The notes below the pieces were generated by a model. That model saw only the letters and a program-made list of their open reading frames with translations. It searched no databases and was not told the DNA's origin. A program made the translations under genes and the position numbers. 64,000 bases of DNA from contig CAVVQV010000004.1 in assembly GCA_963750495.1 (NCBI GenBank), forward strand, positions 248,001 through 312,000, given 5' to 3'. Source of the DNA: JANLYC01 sp963750495 (GTDB lineage Bacteria; Actinomycetota; Actinomycetes; Propionibacteriales; Nocardioidaceae). Positions 9,206 through 21,928 of the stretch are shown here, one piece after another; position 1 is the first letter of the stretch, and every line of letters starts with the position of its first letter.

Positions 9206-9213
<8 letters not shown>
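7747..9213 (-). CDS. gltD: Glutamate synthase (NADPH) small subunit
   Basis: 488 aa. It supplies electrons from NADPH through FAD and Fe-S clusters to GltB for glutamine + 2-oxoglutarate to 2 glutamate. N-terminal cluster cysteines are C50, C53, C58, C62 and C101, C105, C109. The FAD site is GSGPAG at 154-159 and the NADPH site GGGDTG at 292-297. Start ATG at 9213 overlaps the gltB stop by 8 bp (ATGGCTGA), so translation is coupled to gltB. Sequence is intact. Confidence 0.96.
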
Positions 9214-13759
<4,546 letters not shown>

Positions 13760-14011
13760 CGACACATCTCCCGTCATCGTCCACGCCAACGTGAGGATCG
13801 AAGGACGCGGTGCTGGTGGTGCGTGGATGTGTGCCGGGACGACGCTGGCCCTGCAAATGTTGCGGCGAGACTACACGAAAGTAACAACTGCGGTCTGCGA
13901 CCCGGCCACGCTCTGAGACGGGCACTTCCGGCACATCGCGTCGGTATCCCCCGCGCTACCGGCTCGGGCCTACAGTCGTCTCGAGAGGTTCCCCCGCTGC
14001 AAGGAGTTCAG

Positions 14012-14170
14012 ATGGGCCCAGCTGAGGCTGCGGACGAGTCCACGCCGTCCGACCAGGAGGTGCCGAGCCGCGGGGAGCGGATCTACGTGCGGATCCTCTG
14101 GGCCGTCATCCTGGTCAGCGCGGGCTTCGCCGCGTACCTCGGTTGGCTCGCCTGGACCATGCTGGGCTGA
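14012..14170 (+). CDS. Small single-pass membrane protein
   Basis: 52 aa, too short for most gene finders. ATG at 14012 has an ideal AAGGAG five bases upstream. An acidic ~20-residue N-terminus (MGPAEAADESTPSDQEVPSR) and a basic stretch (RGERIYVR) precede a transmembrane helix of ~22 residues ending at the C-terminus. The positive charges before the helix predict the N-terminus inside. No family recognised. It is divergent from gltB (252 bp shared upstream region) and converges on the VIT-family gene, 27 bp away. Confidence 0.65.
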   Translation: MGPAEAADESTPSDQEVPSRGERIYVRILWAVILVSAGFAAYLGWLAWTMLG

Positions 14171-14197
14171 GCCGGCTCCGAGCTGCAGCAGGTGCGG

Positions 14198-14959
14198 TCA
14201 GCCCAAGGTGGCACCCACGAGATCTCCGATGAAGTAGGTCAGTGCCGCGGCGACACCACCGAGGACCGTCTGCCGGATGCCGCCGTACCACCACGTCCTC
14301 GTGGTGATCCGAGACACGATCGCCCCGCACGCGAACAGTGCCACCAGGCTGATGACCAGGGCCGGCCAGATCGCGTTGGCCCCGAGCAGGTACGGAAGCA
14401 CGGGCAGCGCCGCACCGACGGCGAAGGACACGAACGACGACACGGCGGCGACGACCGGGGAGGGCAGGTTGTCGGGGTCGACGCCGAGCTCCTCGCGGGC
14501 ATGTACCTCGACCGCGAGCTCGGGGTCCAGGTGCACCTGCTCGGCCACCTTCTCGGCCAGGTCGCGGTCGATGCCACGGTCGACGTACATCTGCGCCAGC
14601 TCGGCCTGCTCGGCGCCGGAGTTCGCCAGGATCTCGAGGCGCTCGACCTCGATCTCGCGCTCGGTGTACTCCGCCTGGCTGGCCACCGAGGTGTACTCGC
14701 CCGCGGCCATCGAGAACGCACCGGCCGCCAGGCCCGCCAGCCCGGCCAGCACCACCTGGGACGAGTGGTCGCCCTTGGTGCCGCCGACGACGCCTGCGAT
14801 CAGCGCGAAGTTGGAGACGAGGCCGTCCATGGCGCCGAACACCGCGGGACGCAGCCATCCGCCCGAGACGTCCGGGTGCTCGTGATCGATCTCGGTCTCG
14901 GCCGGATCCGGGGGTGGTCCTTCGACGGATGAGGGCGGCTGCGCATTGGGTTCGGCCAT
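14198..14959 (-). CDS. VIT1/CCC1-family membrane protein (possible Fe/Mn transporter)
   Basis: 253 aa from the Met at 14959 (MAEPNAQPPSS); an upstream ATG at 15076 would overlap lgt by ~80 bp and is disfavoured. Membrane segments in VIT order: residues ~52-70 (AVFGAMDGLVSNFALIAGV) and ~83-100 (FSMAAGEYTSVASQ), then a long acidic cytoplasmic helical stretch (EREIEVERLEIL...HAREELGVD), then three C-terminal helices. The first-helix Asp and the MAAGEY Glu match the conserved metal-path residues of VIT1/CCC1 proteins. Ferrous iron or manganese is the usual substrate. Last gene of the run from trp through lgt. Confidence 0.85.
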   Translation of the reverse strand: MAEPNAQPPSSVEGPPPDPAETEIDHEHPDVSGGWLRPAVFGAMDGLVSNFALIAGVVGGTKGDHSSQVVLAGLAGLAAGAFSMAAGEYTSVASQAEYTEREIEVERLEILANSGAEQAELAQMYVDRGIDRDLAEKVAEQVHLDPELAVEVHAREELGVDPDNLPSPVVAAVSSFVSFAVGAALPVLPYLLGANAIWPALVISLVALFACGAIVSRITTRTWWYGGIRQTVLGGVAAALTYFIGDLVGATLG

Positions 14960-14996
14960 GAGCCCATTGTCCTGGCTCGGCAACCCCCGCGCTGAC

Positions 14997-15998
14997 TCAG
15001 GTGGACCTAACCCCGTCGCCCGAGCCGGCTCCGCTACCGGGCGGATCGCCGTCACCGGAAGACGTGGCGTCGTCATCGGTCACGTCGCTGTCGCTGCTGA
15101 CGCCGACGACCTGGGCCGAGCCGGCATCGTCCAGTTCGGCGGCTGGCTCGTCATCGGTCCACCCCTCCGGAACCGGCTGGATGTCGGTCTCGCGGTCGGG
15201 GTGGAGGCGGCCCATGATCACGAAGTACGCGGCCGCGAGCACGAACAGCACGATCGAGGTCCAGATGTTCAACCGCACGCCGAAGAAGTGGTTGGCGGTG
15301 TCGACCCGGAGGTACTCGATCCAGGCCCGCCCGGCTGTGTAGGCCATGACGTAGACCGCAAAGGCGCGGCCGTGGCCGAGCTTGAGCTTGCGGTCGACCC
15401 AGATGACCAGACCGGCCACCCCGATGTCCCAGATCGACTCATACAGGAACGTGGGCTGGAACGTCGAGTACTGCTGCAGGTCGCCCCGGTGCGCCGGGTC
15501 GATCTCCAGACCCCACGGCAGGGTGGTCGGCTTGCCGTAGAGCTCCTGGTTGAACCAGTTGCCCCAACGTCCGACTGCCTGGGCCAGCACGATCGCAGGA
15601 GCCAGCGCGTCGGCGTAGGCACCGAACTTGAGCTGGTGACGTCGACACCCCAGGTAAGCGCCGAGGGCTCCCAGCGCGATGGCTCCCCAGATACCGAGCC
15701 CCCCGCGCCAGATGTACAGCGCGTTGACCGGGTTCTTCCCCTCGCCGAAATAGAGCTCGGGGTCGGTGAGCACGTGGTAGATGCGGCCACCCACCAGACC
15801 GAACGGCACAGCCCAGACCGCGACGTCGCCGACGGCACCCGGGAAGCCACCACGGGCGATCCACCGCCGCTCGCCGACGACGACCGCGACGATGACCCCG
15901 AGGATGATGCACAGCGCGTAACCGCGAATGGGGAAGTCCCCGATGTGCCAGACGCCGCTGCTCGGACTGGGGATGGAAGCCAGAGGGATCGTGTTCAT
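14997..15998 (-). CDS. lgt: Prolipoprotein diacylglyceryl transferase
   Basis: 333 aa. It transfers diacylglycerol from phosphatidylglycerol to the lipobox Cys of prolipoproteins in the cytoplasmic membrane. Seven hydrophobic segments are visible, with the Lgt signature GRWGNWFNQELYG at 143-155 and the N-terminal FPIRGYAL with the conserved Arg-Gly-Tyr. A ~60-residue Ser/Asp/Gly-rich acidic C-terminal tail after the last helix is an actinobacterial feature. It follows the SCO1-like lipoprotein gene by 64 bp, in a conserved trpA-lgt neighbourhood. Confidence 0.96.
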   Translation of the reverse strand: MNTIPLASIPSPSSGVWHIGDFPIRGYALCIILGVIVAVVVGERRWIARGGFPGAVGDVAVWAVPFGLVGGRIYHVLTDPELYFGEGKNPVNALYIWRGGLGIWGAIALGALGAYLGCRRHQLKFGAYADALAPAIVLAQAVGRWGNWFNQELYGKPTTLPWGLEIDPAHRGDLQQYSTFQPTFLYESIWDIGVAGLVIWVDRKLKLGHGRAFAVYVMAYTAGRAWIEYLRVDTANHFFGVRLNIWTSIVLFVLAAAYFVIMGRLHPDRETDIQPVPEGWTDDEPAAELDDAGSAQVVGVSSDSDVTDDDATSSGDGDPPGSGAGSGDGVRST

Positions 15999-16062
15999 CG
16001 CGCCTGCAACCTACCCTGCTGCGGGGTCCGCCTCGGACGGGGCCGGGGTGCTCCGGCAGCGG

Positions 16063-16719
16063 TCACGAGCCGTCCAGCGTCACGATGTCGTGGACCATGT
16101 CGGAGACCGGTGTGCCGACGGTCCAGATGACAGGCGCGTCGTCGCCATGGAAGCCGATCACCTGCGCGCCGTGACCCACGTCGTACCCCCCGCTGGGCAG
16201 CCGCTCACGACCCTGGATCGCGACACCCAGGGGCTCGGCGGCCTTGAGGACCGTGGCCATCGGCCCGGTGAGCCCGACGAAGTCGGGGTTGTAGTGGTCG
16301 AGGTACTGCCGGAGGACGTCGGGCGTGTCGCGTTGCGGGTCGGTGGTGATGTACACGACCTGTGTCTCGCTGCGGACGCTGTCCGGGAGCTGGAGCACGG
16401 CCTGGGCCAAGTCGTTCATCACCAGGGGGCAGACGTCGGGGCAGTGGGTGTAGCCGAAGAACACCAGCGTCACCGGGTAGGCGGTGTCGGTGATCAGGTT
16501 GAAGTCCTGGTCGTTCGTCGAGGTCAGCGTGACGTCAGGCATCCGATAGGGCTTGGCCGGCTCAGCGCCACGGTAGGTCGACGCCCCGTCGCCCGACGTG
16601 AGTACGCCGCCGGGGTTGTCGGACCCGCCGGAGCTCACCTGGGGATCGCCACCGCAGGCGCTGAGCACGAGCACGGACACCATGACCGGCAACGCCAGAC
16701 GAACGGACCGTCTGGTCAT
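16063..16719 (-). CDS. SCO1/SenC-family copper-binding lipoprotein
   Basis: 218 aa from ATG 16719, which has GAGGA upstream. The lipobox LSAC puts the lipidated Cys at 22. A thioredoxin-like fold carries the copper motif C93-P-D-V-C97 in YTHCPDVCP, and a distal His at ~183 (VGHGAQVIGF) is the likely third ligand. SCO1 proteins deliver copper to, or reduce, the CuA site of cytochrome c oxidase. The gene sits between trpA and lgt, so the enzyme that lipidates it is encoded next door. Confidence 0.88.
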   Translation of the reverse strand: MTRRSVRLALPVMVSVLVLSACGGDPQVSSGGSDNPGGVLTSGDGASTYRGAEPAKPYRMPDVTLTSTNDQDFNLITDTAYPVTLVFFGYTHCPDVCPLVMNDLAQAVLQLPDSVRSETQVVYITTDPQRDTPDVLRQYLDHYNPDFVGLTGPMATVLKAAEPLGVAIQGRERLPSGGYDVGHGAQVIGFHGDDAPVIWTVGTPVSDMVHDIVTLDGS

Positions 16720-16765
16720 GCGTAGTCCTCGAACGTCACGTGAAGGTCCAACTCCCCGCCGGAGG

Positions 16766-17578
16766 TCAAAGTTCCCTGCGCACACCGCGGGCGAGGTCGG
16801 CGGCCAGGTCGGTGACCGCCTGGACGCCGTCGATCTCGTGCCGGGCCGCGGCATGGTCGACAGCTCGCACGAACGCGCTGCCCACGATCACCCCGTTGGC
16901 GAAGGCCGCGACCTCCGCGGCCTGCAGCCCGTTGGACACGCCGAGACCGACGGCGATGGGCTTGTCCGTCACCTGCCGGGTGCGCTGCACGAGCTCGGGG
17001 GCGAGGCTGCTCGACTGCTCACGGGCGCCGGTCACCCCCATCACGGCGGTGGCGTAGACGAAGCCACGGCAGGCATCGGCGGTCGACCTCAGCCGTGACT
17101 CGCTCGAGGAAGGCGCAACGAGGAAGACCTTGTCGAGGTCGTGGACGTCGGCTGCGGCGATCCACTCGGCGGCCTCGTCGGGGACCAGGTCGGGTGTGAT
17201 CAGCCCGGCGCCGCCCGCTTGCGCGAGATCAGCGGCGAACCGCTCGACCCCGTAGCGCTCGACCGGGTTCCAGTAGGTCATGACCAGCGTCGGCACGTGT
17301 GCGGCTGCGGCCTCGACGACGCGGAAGACGTCGGAGACGCGGGTGCCGGCGGCCAGTGCCGTGTCGGCGGCCGCCTGGATCGTCGGTCCGTCCATGACGG
17401 GGTCGGAGTACGGCAGCCCGACCTCGATGACGTCACAGCCGCCCCGGATCATCCCGCGGATCAGTGCGATGGAGGCATCGACGTCCGGAAAGCCCGCCGG
17501 CAGGTAGCCGACCAGGGCAGCGCGGCCGGCGTTGCCGGCGGTGGCAAACGCTGCTGCCACGCCCTTCTCTCGGGTCAC
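16766..17578 (-). CDS. trpA: Tryptophan synthase alpha chain
   Basis: 270 aa. Cleaves indole-3-glycerol phosphate to indole and glyceraldehyde 3-phosphate. TIM barrel; catalytic E52 in VIEVGLPYSDP and D63 in VMDGPTIQ correspond to Salmonella Glu49 and Asp60. Start is GTG at 17578, overlapping the trpB stop as GTGA. The frame continues upstream without meaning inside trpB. Co-translated with trpB. Confidence 0.95.
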   Translation of the reverse strand: MTREKGVAAAFATAGNAGRAALVGYLPAGFPDVDASIALIRGMIRGGCDVIEVGLPYSDPVMDGPTIQAAADTALAAGTRVSDVFRVVEAAAAHVPTLVMTYWNPVERYGVERFAADLAQAGGAGLITPDLVPDEAAEWIAAADVHDLDKVFLVAPSSSESRLRSTADACRGFVYATAVMGVTGAREQSSSLAPELVQRTRQVTDKPIAVGLGVSNGLQAAEVAAFANGVIVGSAFVRAVDHAAARHEIDGVQAVTDLAADLARGVRREL

Positions 17579-18819
17579 GCGGACTGCTCCCCCGGCCCGT
17601 CCGTCCGCACCAGGTCGAACCATGCGGCCGCGGTCTCCATGTCCTTGTCGCCACGCCCGGACAGGCAGATGGCGAGCACCGACTCGGGGCCGAGCTCGCG
17701 TGCGACCTGGTAGGCGCCGGCCAGCGCATGGGCGCTCTCGATCGCCGGGATGATGCCCTCGCAACGCGCCAGGGCTGCCATCGCCTCCATGGCTTCGGCA
17801 TCGGTGATGGGACGGTAGGTCGCCCGGCCGGTGTCAGCCAGCCAGGCGTGTTCGGGTCCGACGCCCGGGTAGTCGAGACCGGCCGAGATCGAGTGCGACT
17901 CGATGGTCTGTCCGTCCTCGTCCTGGAGCAGGAAGGAGCGCGTGCCGTGCAGCACTCCCACCTCGCCGGCGCTGATGGTGGCAGCGTGACGGCCGGTCTC
18001 GAAGCCGTCGCCGCCGGCCTCGAAGCCGTACAGCCGTACGGACTCGTCGTCGATGAAGCCGGCGAACATCCCGATCGCGTTCGAGCCACCACCGACGCAG
18101 GCAAGCGCGGCATCCGGGAGCCGCCCGAGGAGCTCGAGCGTCTGCGCCCGCGTCTCGTCACCGATACCGCGGGTGAAGTCGCGGACCATCGCCGGGAAGG
18201 GATGGGCGCCGGCAGCCGTGCCGAGCAGATAGTGCGTGGAGTCGACGTTCGCCACCCAGTCACGCAGCGCTTCGTTGATCGCATCCTTGAGGGTGCGGCT
18301 ACCCGTCGTGACCGGCACCACCTCCGCGCCCAGCATCTTCATCCGTGCGACGTTCAGCGCCTGCCGCTCGGTGTCGACCTCCCCCATGTAGACGATGCAC
18401 TCGAGACCGAAATACGCACAGGCCGTGGCGGTGGCGACGCCGTGCTGCCCCGCTCCGGTCTCAGCGATCACACGCTTCTTGCCCATCCGCTGGGTGAGCA
18501 GCGCCTGACCGAGCACGTTGCGGATCTTGTGCGCGCCGGTGTGGTTGAGGTCCTCACGCTTGAGCAGGACCCGGGCGCCGACCAGCTCGGAGAAGCGGTC
18601 GGCGACGTACAGGCGCGAGGGCAGCCCGCCGTACTCGCGCGACAACCGGTCGAGCTCGCCGGTGAAGGCCTCGTCCGCCATCGCGGCGCGCCAGCACTGC
18701 TCGAGCTCGTCGAGGGGCGCCATCAGCGCCTCCGGCATGAACCGACCACCGAAGCGGCCGAAGTGCCCGGTCGCGTCCGGCAGCGGGTCCGGTCCAGGAC
18801 CGTCTGGGTGAGTCGCCAT
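17575..18819 (-). CDS. trpB: Tryptophan synthase beta chain
   Basis: 414 aa. PLP enzyme that condenses indole with serine. PLP lysine K98 lies in HTGAHKIRN; the phosphate-binding GGGSNAIG and a complete COMM domain are present. Begins with FGRFGGRFMPE typical of TrpB1. It is two bases downstream of trpC and overlaps trpA by 4 bp. Confidence 0.96.
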   Translation of the reverse strand: MATHPDGPGPDPLPDATGHFGRFGGRFMPEALMAPLDELEQCWRAAMADEAFTGELDRLSREYGGLPSRLYVADRFSELVGARVLLKREDLNHTGAHKIRNVLGQALLTQRMGKKRVIAETGAGQHGVATATACAYFGLECIVYMGEVDTERQALNVARMKMLGAEVVPVTTGSRTLKDAINEALRDWVANVDSTHYLLGTAAGAHPFPAMVRDFTRGIGDETRAQTLELLGRLPDAALACVGGGSNAIGMFAGFIDDESVRLYGFEAGGDGFETGRHAATISAGEVGVLHGTRSFLLQDEDGQTIESHSISAGLDYPGVGPEHAWLADTGRATYRPITDAEAMEAMAALARCEGIIPAIESAHALAGAYQVARELGPESVLAICLSGRGDKDMETAAAWFDLVRTDGPGEQSA

Positions 18820-18821
18820 GG

Positions 18822-19631
18822 TCAGGGATGCCTTTGCTTGAGTGCCGGGTGGGCGCCGGCAGCCACGAGGTCGGAGACGGCCGTGCGTGGGTCCCTGCCG
18901 GTCACGAGTGACTCGCCGACCAGGACGACGTCGGCGCCGTTTCGCGCATGCTCGAGGACGTCGTGCGGACCACGGACGCCAGACTCGGCGACGCGCACGA
19001 TGTCGTCGGGAATCAACGGGGCCAGTCGCTCGAAGGTGTCGCGGTGAACTTCGAGTGTGCGGAGGTTTCGGGCGTTCACGCCGATCAGGTCGGCGCCGGC
19101 GACGACCGCGCGGCTGATCTCGTCCGCGTCGTGGACCTCGACGAGCGGCGTCAGCCCGATCGAGCGGGCGCGGTCGACGAGCCCGGACAGCTCGTTGTCG
19201 TCCAGCGCGGCGACGATGAGCAGTGCCAGGTCGGCGCCGGCCGCACGCGCCTCCCAGAGCTGGTAGGAGGTCACGATGAAGTCCTTGCGCAGCACGGGCA
19301 CCTCGACCGCTGCCCGCACCGCGCGCAGGTCGTCGAGCGTGCCGCCGAAGCGGCGCTGCTCGGTCAGCACACTGATCGTGGCGGCACCGCCGGCGGCGTA
19401 GTCAGCAGCCAGCGCGGCCGGGTCGGCGATGTCGGCCAGTGAGCCCTTGCTCGGGCTGGACCGCTTGACCTCGGCGATCACGGAGACGCCGGGCGCACGG
19501 TAGCCCGGCATCGGATCGAGGGCAGGCGCCTGGCGGGCAGCGAGTTCCTTGAGATCGTCGAGCCCCACCATGGCCTGGCGCAGCGCGAGGTCCTCGCGCA
19601 CACCGGCGAGGATGTCATCGAGAACGGACAT
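18822..19631 (-). CDS. trpC: Indole-3-glycerol phosphate synthase
   Basis: 269 aa from ATG 19631 (MSVLDDILAGV). Converts CdRP to indole-3-glycerol phosphate. Typical EVKRSSPSKG with catalytic Lys, VLRKDFI with the second Lys, and the phosphate-binding GESLVTG near the C-terminus. Located between the HGxxPAAW gene and trpB. No trpF is seen; PriA, encoded at 23394-24119, would supply that step. Confidence 0.95.
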   Translation of the reverse strand: MSVLDDILAGVREDLALRQAMVGLDDLKELAARQAPALDPMPGYRAPGVSVIAEVKRSSPSKGSLADIADPAALAADYAAGGAATISVLTEQRRFGGTLDDLRAVRAAVEVPVLRKDFIVTSYQLWEARAAGADLALLIVAALDDNELSGLVDRARSIGLTPLVEVHDADEISRAVVAGADLIGVNARNLRTLEVHRDTFERLAPLIPDDIVRVAESGVRGPHDVLEHARNGADVVLVGESLVTGRDPRTAVSDLVAAGAHPALKQRHP

Positions 19632-19659
19632 CAGAGCTCCATCGGATCGGGCCGGGTCG

Positions 19660-19848
19660 CTAGTGCGACCCGAGTCCCATGGCCTGCATGATCTTGCCGA
19701 CCAGACCAGAGACAACAAGCAGACCGGCACCGACCCAGAAGACGACCCAGTTGGCGATGACCAGCCCGACGGCGCCGACCAGGAAGGCAACGAGAACGAG
19801 GACCACGGCGGTCCATGCGGCGGGTGATGATCCGTGGCTGTCGGCCAT
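19660..19848 (-). CDS. HGxxPAAW-family small membrane protein
   Basis: 62 aa, ATG 19848 preceded by GAGAGGAG. N-terminal SHGSSPAAW fits the HGxxPAAW signature, followed by two hydrophobic helices (~13-30 and ~33-51) and a short tail. Members are commonly found in trp operons of actinobacteria, directly before trpC as here; function unknown. Too small to be enzymatic; perhaps an accessory to the Trp-associated membrane protein upstream. Confidence 0.85.
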   Translation of the reverse strand: MADSHGSSPAAWTAVVLVLVAFLVGAVGLVIANWVVFWVGAGLLVVSGLVGKIMQAMGLGSH

Positions 19849-19916
19849 GTGGTCTGGCTCCTCTCGTCGGTCACCGTCGAGGTCTGTCTCCGTCGGCGAC
19901 ACCCCATTGTGTCGTG

Positions 19917-20537
19917 TCATGCTCCGTCGTGGCGGGTCGGGTCGCGACCCTGGTCGATCTCCCGCCACACCTCTGCTTCGCTCAGCTCGCCCAGCTCCGT
20001 CGCCTCGGTGTCGGGCCCGGTGCTCGGGGTCCTCGCGCGGGTGGGAGCGTCGTACCGCTCGCCCATCGTGACCCATCGTGACGCGTAGCGCGAAATCGCT
20101 GCTCCCGCAGCGAGTGAGATGACGGCACCGACGAGTGACACCCAGCGCCAGGCCACCGTTGCGGAGGCGTAAGCACCGGAGCTCCAGCCTTTGGCCGACA
20201 ACCCGTCCTCGAGCGCGCCGGTCGCACCCGGCGGGTGGATCGCGGTGACCAGGACGACGGCCGCGGAGACCATGATGAGGACACCGACTCCGCGGCGAGC
20301 CCAGCCACGGGTCGCGATGACGGCACCGAAGCCGGCGAGCACGACCACGCCGAGCGCACCCGCGAGCGGCGCCAGGTCGGCCCCGGTCACGCTGGCCTCG
20401 ATCGTGGGGAGGCCTGGCACCCGAGCAGTCGCGCTGACCCACGGCTTGGCCACGCCGACGGTGACGGCGAGTGCGCCGACCAGACCGAGGACGAGGGTCG
20501 GGCCGTAGCGGATCCGTGGTTGCGACGCTGTGCCCAT
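19917..20537 (-). CDS. Trp-operon-associated membrane protein (TIGR02234 type)
   Basis: 206 aa from ATG 20537 (MGTASQPRIRYGP). Four membrane segments at ~12-30, ~55-72, ~80-98 and ~125-148, with an extracytoplasmic loop after the first (ATARVPGLPTIEASVTG), then an acidic C-terminal cytoplasmic tail. This topology and its place before trpC match the conserved actinobacterial Trp-region membrane protein family. Function is not established. The same frame continues upstream into the disrupted LLM gene, which makes the two look like one long gene; the internal SD-less stretch and the LLM stop in another frame separate them. Confidence 0.85.
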   Translation of the reverse strand: MGTASQPRIRYGPTLVLGLVGALAVTVGVAKPWVSATARVPGLPTIEASVTGADLAPLAGALGVVVLAGFGAVIATRGWARRGVGVLIMVSAAVVLVTAIHPPGATGALEDGLSAKGWSSGAYASATVAWRWVSLVGAVISLAAGAAISRYASRWVTMGERYDAPTRARTPSTGPDTEATELGELSEAEVWREIDQGRDPTRHDGA

Positions 20538-20554
20538 CGCCCCATTGTGAGCGG

Positions 20555-21428
20555 TCAGGCTGGGCCTGCCCGCAGCGGCCCGGAGTCGATCCGCCGGCAG
20601 GCCTCGTCGAACGTCAGCCGGGGCGGCACGTACTCGTGCCACCAGTCGACGCCGGCGTCGGCTAACGCCTGGACATAAGAACGGTCGTCCCGCAATCCCG
20701 GCCGCGTCCGATGCTCGCTCGCGACCGCCGACCGTGATCAGGTAGCCAGCACCTCCGCCGGGCCGATCGTCGGCGTCGGCACGCAGCCTGCGTACGTCGT
20801 CGGAGGTGACGTCCTGCCAGCCGTCCTCCTGCGGGATCCGGTACATGCACGCGCCGTCCCAGCGGAGAGCCCGGCTGCGCGGTCGCGGCCGGGACAACGT
20901 GCCGCCCACCCAGATCGGAATCCGCGGCGCCTGCACCGGTCGCGGCTTGAGCAGGGCATCGGTGAGCTGGTAGTGCTCACCCGCGAACGTGACCGGTTGA
21001 CCGGACCACAGCCGGGTGATCACCTCGAGGGACTCGTCGAGCATGGCCGCGCGACGTCTGGGGTCGATGGTCTCGCCGAAATTCGCGAAGTTCGTCGGCT
21101 CGGTGTCCCCGATCCCGACCCCGAGCACCAGTCTTCCCCTGGAGAGGTGGTCGATCGTGAGTGCCTGGGAGGCGACGCTCCATGGTCGACGCCGTGGCAG
21201 GGCGGCGACCATCGGACCGAGGGTGACACGCGACGTCGCAGCCGCGACCAGGGCCAGGGTGATCCAGACGTCGTACGTGTCCACGGGCTCGCCGTCGCTG
21301 GGGAACCGGAGGTAGTCCTCGCAGAAGACACCGTCCCAGCCGGCGCGTTCGGCCCGGACCGCCAGCGCGGCAATCTGGTCGGGCCTGCCCCACGGACCTG
21401 CCGCGGTGATGTCGAGTCCGTACTGCAT
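20555..21428 (-). pseudogene. LLM-class F420/flavin-dependent oxidoreductase, frameshifted near the 3' end
   Basis: ATG 21428 has a strong GAGGAGGAG SD. The first ~245 residues are an intact luciferase-like monooxygenase-family barrel (MQYGLDITAAGPWG, GVFCEDYLRFP, LVLGVGIGD). At ~20697-20699 (a CCC run on +) the frame breaks. The expected ending (DAGVDWWHEYVPPRLTFDEA) continues one base later and stops with TGA at 20555-20557. The lesion is equivalent to one extra base in the run. Without it the protein would be ~290 aa. It could be a recent pseudogene or a sequence error. It lies between hisI and the Trp membrane protein. Confidence 0.75.
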
Positions 21429-21500
21429 GGCGCTCCTCCTCGGGTCGAAGATCTCAGCAGACCAGCCGGCACCGACACTGCGAGGACGAGCAGGATGGAG

Positions 21501-21887
21501 TCAGCCGATGAGGCCGTCGTCGAAACAGGTCGTCCTACCCGTGTGACACGCCGGACCGGTCTGATCGACCGTGAGCAGCAAGGTGTCGCCATCACAGTCG
21601 GCCCGCATCTCCCGTACCCGCTGCCGGTGGCCCGAGGTCTCGCCCTTGACCCAGTACTCCTGGCGGCTCCGGCTCCAGTAGGTCGCCTGACCGGAGGTAC
21701 GCGTGCGTTCGACCGCCTCGGCATCCATCCACGCCAGCATCAGCACGTCGCGGGTCGCCGCCTCCTGCACGATGACGGGGATGAGGCCACGCTCGTCGAA
21801 CAGGAGGTCGAGCTGCGTCGATCCCGACGTCGCCTGCCCCGAGCCGGCCCGGTCGTTGGTGGTGTTCACGTCTCCATTGTCTGACAT
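21501..21887 (-). CDS. hisI: Phosphoribosyl-AMP cyclohydrolase
   Basis: 128 aa from ATG 21887. Opens the adenine ring of PR-AMP, the third histidine step. Metal-binding DCDGD and the Cys cluster of GPACHTGRTTCF, plus YWSRSRQEYWVKGETSGH, are all present. The first ~25 residues are Gly/Ser/Thr-rich and variable; GTG 21869 could be an alternative start. No fused HisE. Divergent from the TIGR03085 gene. Confidence 0.94.
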   Translation of the reverse strand: MSDNGDVNTTNDRAGSGQATSGSTQLDLLFDERGLIPVIVQEAATRDVLMLAWMDAEAVERTRTSGQATYWSRSRQEYWVKGETSGHRQRVREMRADCDGDTLLLTVDQTGPACHTGRTTCFDDGLIG

Positions 21888-21928
21888 GCGGTTGGGGACG
21901 CGGTGGTCCGCCTGCCTAGGCTGAGGTG

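Noticed and set aside
19917..21428. A 503-codon frame suggesting an LLM oxidoreductase fused to a four-helix membrane protein
   Set aside because: The linker region is out of frame with the conserved LLM ending, which stops at 20555; the membrane protein matches a stand-alone family with its own start at 20537.
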